A stretch of 42,382 bases of DNA, from IMG/VR virus record IMGVR_UViG_3300042372_000650, positions 1-42,382 of that record. The stretch is one strand, 5' to 3'. Under the pieces are notes generated by a model that was given only the letters and a program-made list of their open reading frames with translations, was not told where the DNA came from and ran no database searches. Positions 36,792 to 42,382 of this stretch are shown piece by piece. How positions within the stretch are numbered: position 1 is the first letter of the stretch; every line of letters begins with the position of its first letter. A program made the position numbers and the translations under genes. This DNA comes from a virus.

Positions 36792-39717
36792 CTATCAGAC
36801 TCCAATCGATTTCAAAGTTTATCCATGGGTCCAGACCCCCGAGCCCGCCGCCGCCGGTCCCCGTCGCTCCGCTGGCAGCGGTGTATCCGGTCGCGATATA
36901 GAGATACCGGGTCAGGCTGGTAAAATAGCCGGTGAGGCCAGTTGTAACCGCCAGATACGCATTGGTCTGGCGATCCCAAAACACCACATAGCCGGTAGCC
37001 GCAGCTAGGCCTGTAATCGTTGCGGCGGGCAGGCTATAGGACCCAGCTGTGGTGGCGATCACGGTGGAAGCCAGCGTCAGACTGTTGCCCGTGCTCGATG
37101 TGATAGGCTTAGGCGGCGTGAAGGTGTAACCGCTGCCGATTTGCAGATTAATGGGCAGATTCTGGATTGTCACATCCGCCGCAGGAGCGGAATCGGGTCC
37201 CGCCACCCAGGCCGGATGCGCGGTCTGGCTGGCCGTGGCGGCGCTGACCATGGGCTGGGCTAGGCTGAAAACAAAGGCCCCTGCGCCCAGCGTATAGATA
37301 TTGAACGCAAAGGCCGCGGCCACAGCATTGGCCGGAACCGTCACAAAGCCCTGCCCCTGAGTGCCAAAACTAGAATTGGCCGCGACACTAAAGGCCGCCA
37401 CTGTGCCAAGGCTTGCGCCCGCCGCATCATAAAAGGTCAGCTCAACCTGGCCTGCACCGTTCTGTGCCTCGACCAGGGCCTGGACAGACAATCGCTCGAC
37501 CGCCTTAACCGCAAACCGAAAGGCTGGGGCCGCAAACAAGACAACCGCCTGATTAGCCGCCGAGGCCGTGCCCCCCAGCCGGGCCGGATAGCGGCCAAGA
37601 TAGCCATTGGGCCAAAAATTAGTCAGGGTCGGATTGCGGGCCGTGGGATCATAGACCGCCCAGCCGGTCAGTACCCCAGCCTCCCAGCGGCTATAGCGCA
37701 GCCGATTGACCGCCGCTGGCACCACCAGGGCATTATTGATATCGTTTGGCCCCAGACCGCCGATCGACACCACCAGGGCATTATTGATATCGTTTGGCCC
37801 CAGACCGCCGATCGACCCCACCGACAACTCGCCCGTACTGGCGGCTGTACTGACCCAAGCACTATAGGTCAGGTCGCGCTCGGGGCTGGTCAAGACCGCG
37901 CCGCGCACCTGATAGACATAGCCGCCAATGACGCCATCGCTCAGGACCAGGCTGACCGTGGAGCCACTAACCGCCTCGGTTGGGCGCAGGGCGAACTCCT
38001 TAACAAAGGTCTGGGCTGCCGCAGCGGGCAGGCCCTGGACCCGGTATTCAAGCCTGAGCGTCACCGCGATCGTATCGGTAATGGCGGTATAGGTCACGGC
38101 CAGGGCCGGGATCTGGGTCGCGCCCTGGGCAATCGTGGTGGCCGCAACCGTCAGGCCCGTAACCGCCGAGCCGGTAATCAGGGCGCTGGACAGGTCGGTC
38201 GCGACGGCGGGGTCGAGCTGATCGGTCGCAGCGGTCCAGCTATAGAGGCTGGAATCCACCTCGCCCAGGGCTAGATTGACCGCCAAGAAATCATCGCCAT
38301 CGGTTGTGATATCGATCGGGGTGATCTCAAACGTCTTGGTCCAGCCATAGCGGGCGCTGGTCCAGCTAATCCAGTCGCCCGGCTCTAGATCCATATGCTC
38401 AGGCGCCAAAGCCATCTTGGCCGCGCGCATGCGGCGGCCCCGGCGGCGATGGATTTCCTGCACCCTTTGGCCCTGGGTGCCGCTGGTGACATAGCTTAAT
38501 TCATAGGTCTCGGCCTTGCGCCCGCCGTCTGTGGCCTCATCGGCGCTGGATAGGCGCGCAGGCAGGCTGATCGGCTGATAATAGGCCGAAGGATCGGCAA
38601 ATCGGCCATAGACCGCATTAACCGTCTCATCCAGCGGCTTGTCCTGGGTATAGCTGGAGCTGACATCGATGCGGATATCGTCATCTGTGATATATTTTAC
38701 AACCGACTGGGCCACGCCCGGCAAGATGCGCCAGCGTCCCGGCCCCGTGGTCAGCTTGCCCGCCATGGCCGCCAGCACATCCTCGGCCACCTGGCGCGGG
38801 GTCGCTGCGACACTAAAGACGCCGCTGGCCCGGTAGCGCTTTTCGCTGCCGCCCGCCTTTAGGCTGACCAGCTCATCACAGGCATTCATGGCGGCAATAT
38901 TGGGGGCAAAGGGCATATCGCTATCGCCAAGGCCGGGCCCAAAAATCAGATCGCGCTGGCGGCTGGCCACCGCCGTGCCCGTATCCTCAGCCCCCATGCC
39001 GCGCAGGAGATTTTCCAGCACCACGGCGGCATTATCGCTCCAGGTCCAGCTGGCCTGATCATTGGCCCTTTGGCTGCCCGACCCGCCGACCGAGCCATCA
39101 AGGCGGCGGTCATAAAGCTTGGCCCCCTTGATCTCATACAGGAACTGAAACAGGCCGCTTAGGCCCTCGCCGTGCGCCTTTTCATTATAGCGCGCCTTGA
39201 CCTTGACATAACAGACCCCGCGCCCGCGATCATTGGCGGTCCAGCGCCCGCCACTGACACTGATCAGCTCACTATCGGCGGCCTGATTCCAGTCGCCGCC
39301 ATAAAACGTGATCCAAAGATTATGGCGGCCATCGGCATAATAGTCTTGGACCGAGCCGTCCCCGTTCAGGGTCAGCCGCTTGCCATTATTCCAGACCCCA
39401 ACCAGGCTATCGCAAGGGTGGTCCGCCAGCGCAAACAACAGGATGATATATTCATTTTTCGCGCCCCAGGTCTGGAACGTCACCAGACTGCCCGCCGTGG
39501 CGGTCTGGCCAACCACACAGACCCGGTTTTGATTCGGATCCAGGCTGACCTGCAAACTATCGCCCCGCCAGCCGCTTTTAGGCTTGGGGGTCAGGGCCTT
39601 GGACACAGCCGATAGGGCCACGGTCGCGATCAGCTGGACGCCAAGCGTCTTGATCGCAGCGGCGCTGAAAACCTTGACCGCAACAAACTTGACCGCGGCG
39701 ACGACGATTTGAGGCAT
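36763..39717 (-). CDS. Tail tip/host-specificity protein (gpJ/GTA gp15-like)
   Basis: This 984-residue protein follows the DUF6950 peptidase gene, the place of the large hub/fibre protein. The N-terminal 45 residues are hydrophobic helices; then segments such as FGPGLGDSDMPFAPNIAAMNACDELVS and RRRGRRMRAAKMALAPEHMDLEPGDWISW match phage tail tip proteins of the gpJ type. From about residue 540 it is beta-rich with fibronectin-like repeats. Near residues 630-665 a 16-residue segment is exactly doubled. The C-terminal 300 residues probably carry host contacts. Length is usual for the family. Confidence 0.87.
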   Translation of the reverse strand: MPQIVVAAVKFVAVKVFSAAAIKTLGVQLIATVALSAVSKALTPKPKSGWRGDSLQVSLDPNQNRVCVVGQTATAGSLVTFQTWGAKNEYIILLFALADHPCDSLVGVWNNGKRLTLNGDGSVQDYYADGRHNLWITFYGGDWNQAADSELISVSGGRWTANDRGRGVCYVKVKARYNEKAHGEGLSGLFQFLYEIKGAKLYDRRLDGSVGGSGSQRANDQASWTWSDNAAVVLENLLRGMGAEDTGTAVASRQRDLIFGPGLGDSDMPFAPNIAAMNACDELVSLKAGGSEKRYRASGVFSVAATPRQVAEDVLAAMAGKLTTGPGRWRILPGVAQSVVKYITDDDIRIDVSSSYTQDKPLDETVNAVYGRFADPSAYYQPISLPARLSSADEATDGGRKAETYELSYVTSGTQGQRVQEIHRRRGRRMRAAKMALAPEHMDLEPGDWISWTSARYGWTKTFEITPIDITTDGDDFLAVNLALGEVDSSLYSWTAATDQLDPAVATDLSSALITGSAVTGLTVAATTIAQGATQIPALAVTYTAITDTIAVTLRLEYRVQGLPAAAAQTFVKEFALRPTEAVSGSTVSLVLSDGVIGGYVYQVRGAVLTSPERDLTYSAWVSTAASTGELSVGSIGGLGPNDINNALVVSIGGLGPNDINNALVVPAAVNRLRYSRWEAGVLTGWAVYDPTARNPTLTNFWPNGYLGRYPARLGGTASAANQAVVLFAAPAFRFAVKAVERLSVQALVEAQNGAGQVELTFYDAAGASLGTVAAFSVAANSSFGTQGQGFVTVPANAVAAAFAFNIYTLGAGAFVFSLAQPMVSAATASQTAHPAWVAGPDSAPAADVTIQNLPINLQIGSGYTFTPPKPITSSTGNSLTLASTVIATTAGSYSLPAATITGLAAATGYVVFWDRQTNAYLAVTTGLTGYFTSLTRYLYIATGYTAASGATGTGGGGLGGLDPWINFEIDWSLIDANWSLINY
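37721..37816 (-). repeat. Exact 48-bp tandem duplication in tip protein gene
   Basis: The units 37721-37768 and 37769-37816 are identical. They encode a doubled 16-residue Gly-Leu-Gly-Pro-Asn-Asp segment in the linker between the beta-rich region and the C-terminal domain. Identity with no silent change means the duplication is recent or kept by recombination. Confidence 0.95.
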
Positions 39718-40136
39718 TAGCCGACGCTCCAGGCCATCAGCACCTCGGTGCGGGGCCGTACCGCCCCGCCCGCCACGCGCAGACCATCGCCATCGATCAG
39801 GCCAAGAACTGGCCGGACCTTGCCATCACCATCTGTGGGCAGCTTGACCAGGCCCCAGTCGCCGCGATGGGCCAGCGCCGGGGCAATGCGCGGAAAATAA
39901 AGATCCGCCCAGCCCGCCAGGTTGCGCTTGCCGGTCAAGGCGCGCAGCCGCCTTAGGCCCGACCTATAATCGCTATAGGCACCGCGATAATCTGCCGCCG
40001 GGTCTTGGCCCGTCAAGGCCAGGGCCGCATCGGCCACAAACAGACAACAATCCCAGATGCCATATTTAAAGGCCTGCCGGGCCTGGGCCTCAAGCACAGG
40101 CTCTAGCCGCTCTGGCCAATCTTCAAGCCGCGCCAT
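39717..40136 (-). CDS. DUF6950 / NlpC-P60-like cysteine peptidase (RcGTA gp14-like)
   Basis: This 139-residue protein matches small tail-tip peptidases that open the cell wall during DNA entry. WDCCLFVADAALALTG at residues 28-43 carries the likely catalytic Cys (C30 or C31), and the His in ALAHRGDWGLV about 60 residues later is the probable partner. Its place between the DUF2163 and the tip gene is that of gp14 in RcGTA. Start and stop abut both neighbours. Confidence 0.86.
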   Translation of the reverse strand: MARLEDWPERLEPVLEAQARQAFKYGIWDCCLFVADAALALTGQDPAADYRGAYSDYRSGLRRLRALTGKRNLAGWADLYFPRIAPALAHRGDWGLVKLPTDGDGKVRPVLGLIDGDGLRVAGGAVRPRTEVLMAWSVG

Positions 40137-40831
40137 TAGCGAAAGGATCCTAGATTTAGACCGCCACGGCCAAGGCCAAGGCCCAGCCCGGCCAGATTGG
40201 CCCCGCCACCATTAATACTGGCAGCGGCCTTAATCGGCGACGATGACCCATCCTTGCCCCAGCTGATCTGGCTCTTGCCCGCCGTATTGACATCTTTGTA
40301 AAACCCGTCGCCCGCGCGATGGGTCTTTTGGTCTGTATCTGAGCGGGTGCGGACGCCCGAGCGCTCCATTTCCGAGGTCGCGGCGGTCAGGGTCAAGGTC
40401 AGGGTCGAGACGGTTGGCTTATCGGGCTCGCCAGGCCTTTGCGCGGCCATGGCATGGGTCACCACCTCCATCTTGCCCGAGGCCAAGAGCACTTCTTCAA
40501 ATGGCTGGCCCGTGGTCGGATCCAGAAACAAGAGCGCCATCTCGGCGCTGCGGCCCCGGTAAACCTCATTGAAAAACGTATTTAAGACCGCCGGGTCCGT
40601 CCCCGACAGGCTGATATTGGACCCCTGGCCCCGGCCATCGGTTGTGATCGCACCCGGATCTAGCACCAGGGCCTCGCCAAAGGCGGTATAGGTAAAGCCG
40701 CCCCAGACCAGGTTTTCCTCGCCGTCACAGACCCGGTAAAGCCCCGATTGCAGATTAAGCCGCGCAATGGTGCGCACACCAAGGCTGGAGCCTGCAAGGA
40801 CGGATTTAAGAGCATTGGAAAAGGTGCGCAT
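40136..40831 (-). CDS. DUF2163 baseplate hub protein (RcGTA gp13-like)
   Basis: This 231-residue protein begins MRTFSNALKSVLAGSSLGVRT and carries ITTDGRGQGSNISLSGTDPAV and RSDTDQKTHRAGDGFYKDV, which resemble DUF2163-type tail hub proteins. The C-terminal 30 residues are Gly/Leu-rich. It lies between the distal tail protein and the peptidase, as in GTAs. The start overlaps the upstream stop as TGATG. The left-edge fragment at 1-135 is its diverged counterpart. Confidence 0.82.
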   Translation of the reverse strand: MRTFSNALKSVLAGSSLGVRTIARLNLQSGLYRVCDGEENLVWGGFTYTAFGEALVLDPGAITTDGRGQGSNISLSGTDPAVLNTFFNEVYRGRSAEMALLFLDPTTGQPFEEVLLASGKMEVVTHAMAAQRPGEPDKPTVSTLTLTLTAATSEMERSGVRTRSDTDQKTHRAGDGFYKDVNTAGKSQISWGKDGSSSPIKAAASINGGGANLAGLGLGLGRGGLNLGSFR

Positions 40832-41517
40832 CAGGTCTGGACCGATAGGGCTTCAAACTGGGCCGCGCCCTGGCGATGGCCGCCAGAGCCGAGCACAGCG
40901 ATTGAGAAAGGGGCCAAGAGCTTGAACTTGGCGCAGGCCCGGTAAAAATTAAGCGTGGCGGCGGCGGTAAAGCCATTGGGCAGTTCAGGCTCGACATAAA
41001 GCCCGGTTATGACCCCAAGCGCGCTGGCCCGGGCCGCCTCGCTAATCCGGTGCAGGCTGTATTTGCCCGACTGGATCACCGAGACATAATCGCCAAGCGA
41101 AAGCATAAACAGGGCGGGCAGGCCCGACAGGCCGATCTCATTGCGAAACGTGCTGATCTGGGTCAGGCTGGCCGTGCCATCGAAAACGGACGCACTTCCC
41201 GCGCGCAGCAGGACCGAGGGGCCCATGGGCATATAGGCGGCGGGATATTCGCGCGCCGGATCAAAGCCCAAAAAGGTGCGGGCCGAGCCTTGCAAACTAT
41301 CGCCCCAGGCGCGCCAGGCCCCCAGATCAGCGGGATAGAGCGGCGGCGTCTTCCAGCTGGCCTTCCATTGTGGCCGACCCCGATCGATCGTGACATCGCG
41401 GCCCGATTCCAGGACCCCAACCGCCTGGCGGCGGGTCAGGACAAAATTGGCCTCGATAAACCGCACCCCGGTCGAGAGCATGGCGGGAAAGGGGCGCGGA
41501 AAGCTGGGAACCGTCAT
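40831..41517 (-). CDS. Distal tail-like protein, right copy
   Basis: This is the counterpart of the gene at 135-821, with the same length of 228 residues, the same coupling overlaps and about five amino-acid changes (for example Ile to Met in YMPMGPS and Leu to His near the C-terminus). It leads directly into the complete DUF2163 gene, whereas the left copy is cut by the window edge after it. Only one of the two is likely to exist per genome. Confidence 0.7.
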   Translation of the reverse strand: MTVPSFPRPFPAMLSTGVRFIEANFVLTRRQAVGVLESGRDVTIDRGRPQWKASWKTPPLYPADLGAWRAWGDSLQGSARTFLGFDPAREYPAAYMPMGPSVLLRAGSASVFDGTASLTQISTFRNEIGLSGLPALFMLSLGDYVSVIQSGKYSLHRISEAARASALGVITGLYVEPELPNGFTAAATLNFYRACAKFKLLAPFSIAVLGSGGHRQGAAQFEALSVQT

Positions 41518-42382
41518 CGGGTTGCCCTAGAATAGGCGTTGGCATTGGCGACCCAGCGCTCGGCTTCAGATTTTTTCCATTGATCGAGCTGATCGGAGAC
41601 GCGCTGCAGGGCCGCAGGATCAGCCCCGGCGGCATTAATAATCTTGCGATTATCAATATTCACCACCTGGCCGCCGCGAACCGGATTCGCCGCGCCTGCG
41701 CCCGCGCCCTGACCCAGGCCCTGTATCAAACGCCGGGTGCGGTCGGCGCTATAGACCATGCCGGGCTGGGTAAAATCGACGAGTTCTGGGCCGCGCTCGC
41801 CGACCAGGGTGGTGCCATAGGCCATGCCGCCAGACGCTCTTGCGGGGATGGGGGACGGGCTAAAGCCGCCGCCAAACAGGCTGCCCAAGAGACTGCCAAA
41901 CAGGCCGCCGCCGCTGCTGCGCGCCGGACCGGCCGTGCTACCGCCTAGGCCCGAGCCCATAAACCCGCCGCTCGAGCCGCCGCCAAAGCCAAACGCGCCC
42001 AGGATCGAGCCCAAGAGGCCAGAGCCGCCGGGGCTGGAGCCCGCCTTGGTCATCAGGGCCTTGGTGATGGAATCGACCAGGCCTTCAAATACCTGGTTGC
42101 GCATCCGGTCGACAAAATATTTCAAGGCCCCCTTGGCCCCGCCGTCAAAGCCTGCCGCCAGCCCGCCCGATACCGCCTCACGCAGGGCCGAATAGGTCTG
42201 GTCGCGCGAGTCCGAAAAGCCCTTGACCAGATTGTCGCGCGCGGCGGTCGAGATGGGTTCTAGGACCGATTTCCAATCGACCGCTTTTAGGTCTTGGCCC
42301 GTTAGGTCGACCATGGTTGAGGGAATAATCGTTGCCGGGCTGGACGTGTCGGCATTCCAAGGCAGGGCTGGGCGGCTAGACT
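41514..42382 (-). CDS. Tail tape measure, C-terminal fragment cut by window edge
   Basis: The frame is open to the right edge of the window, so the gene is incomplete. It corresponds to the C-terminal ~289 residues of the tape measure at 818-2929, including the Gly-rich stretch and the GERGPELV motif. Two Gly codons of the Gly-rich stretch are missing compared with the left copy and the frame is kept. A few residues near the Gly-rich part and the C-terminus differ (for example AASG for AAGG). Confidence 0.88.
   Translation of the reverse strand, partial: SSRPALPWNADTSSPATIIPSTMVDLTGQDLKAVDWKSVLEPISTAARDNLVKGFSDSRDQTYSALREAVSGGLAAGFDGGAKGALKYFVDRMRNQVFEGLVDSITKALMTKAGSSPGGSGLLGSILGAFGFGGGSSGGFMGSGLGGSTAGPARSSGGGLFGSLLGSLFGGGFSPSPIPARASGGMAYGTTLVGERGPELVDFTQPGMVYSADRTRRLIQGLGQGAGAGAANPVRGGQVVNIDNRKIINAAGADPAALQRVSDQLDQWKKSEAERWVANANAYSRATR

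Larger units (their letters stand above)
40697..42382. repeat. Right copy of diverged terminal direct repeat
   Basis: These 1686 bases align with 1-1692 in the same orientation. The last base of the window matches base 1692. If the two are superposed, the genome closes to a circle of about 40,690 bases with an intact late operon across the joint. Confidence 0.93.

Noticed and set aside
1-42382. Gene transfer agent instead of a phage
   Set aside because: The tail gene order is GTA-like, but integrase, excisionase, immunity genes, a primase-helicase module and a lambda-type terminase indicate a temperate phage.

Overview
The window reads as one complete temperate siphovirus genome (about 40.69 kb) plus about 1.69 kb of overlap between its two ends. 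GC is high throughout. The late genes follow a lambda/GTA-like order (lambda-type terminase and portal, HK97-type protease and capsid, a distal tail protein, a DUF2163 protein, a DUF6950 cysteine peptidase, a GTA-type holin). Several regulators look like those of Alphaproteobacteria, so I infer an alphaproteobacterial host; nothing in the sequence fixes the genus. No host gene, tRNA, rRNA, insertion sequence or CRISPR array was recognised.

Layout: (i) 1-13.8 kb, minus strand: head and tail genes read from small terminase (13767) down to the tape measure, a distal tail protein and the first codons of the DUF2163 gene at the window edge. (ii) 13.9-19.9 kb, minus strand: a NusG/RfaH-like protein, an iteron cluster, an SF3 helicase, a primase, an adenine methyltransferase, a DnaA-domain-IV-like protein, small genes and a Cro-like repressor. 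(iii) 19.9-21.1 kb: the immunity region, with a CI-like repressor divergent from Cro, a lipoprotein gene, and two pairs of similar dyad operators. (iv) 21.1-28.3 kb, plus strand: an XRE regulator, an ATP-dependent DNA ligase, a winged-helix/ParB fusion, a C5-methyltransferase-like protein, an excisionase-like protein, an inserted cargo gene and a tyrosine integrase. (v) 28.3-29.9 kb, plus strand: small unknown genes, one group behind a promoter that contains a perfect palindrome. (vi) 29.9-40.8 kb, minus strand: a frameshifted Dam methylase, holin, endolysin, accessory lysis genes, fibre genes, tip protein, DUF6950 peptidase and DUF2163 protein. (vii) 40.8-42.4 kb: a second, slightly diverged copy of the distal tail protein gene and the tape-measure C-terminus already seen at 1-1692.

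If the ends are joined, the minus-strand late genes form one continuous unit of roughly 27 kb running from the NusG-like gene (14428) through the joint to the holin (30994). The NusG-like protein sits immediately upstream of the terminase genes, the place where a late antiterminator would be expected. Cro-side transcription runs left through replication into the late genes. The second operator pair near 20.9 kb probably places the rightward operon and the lipoprotein under the same repressor.

The most notable signals are: a textbook -1 frameshift heptamer with a correctly spaced stem in the tail chaperone gene, with the extension frame intact; a ten-copy 9-bp iteron cluster beside the helicase; operator pairs with the same 35-bp spacing at two loci; a 117-codon cargo gene inserted exactly at the excisionase/integrase overlap and flanked by a 28-bp direct repeat; a protease-capsid fusion with an internal ribosome-binding site; and the diverged ends, which mean either a mixed population of circular or permuted genomes or two related prophages in tandem.
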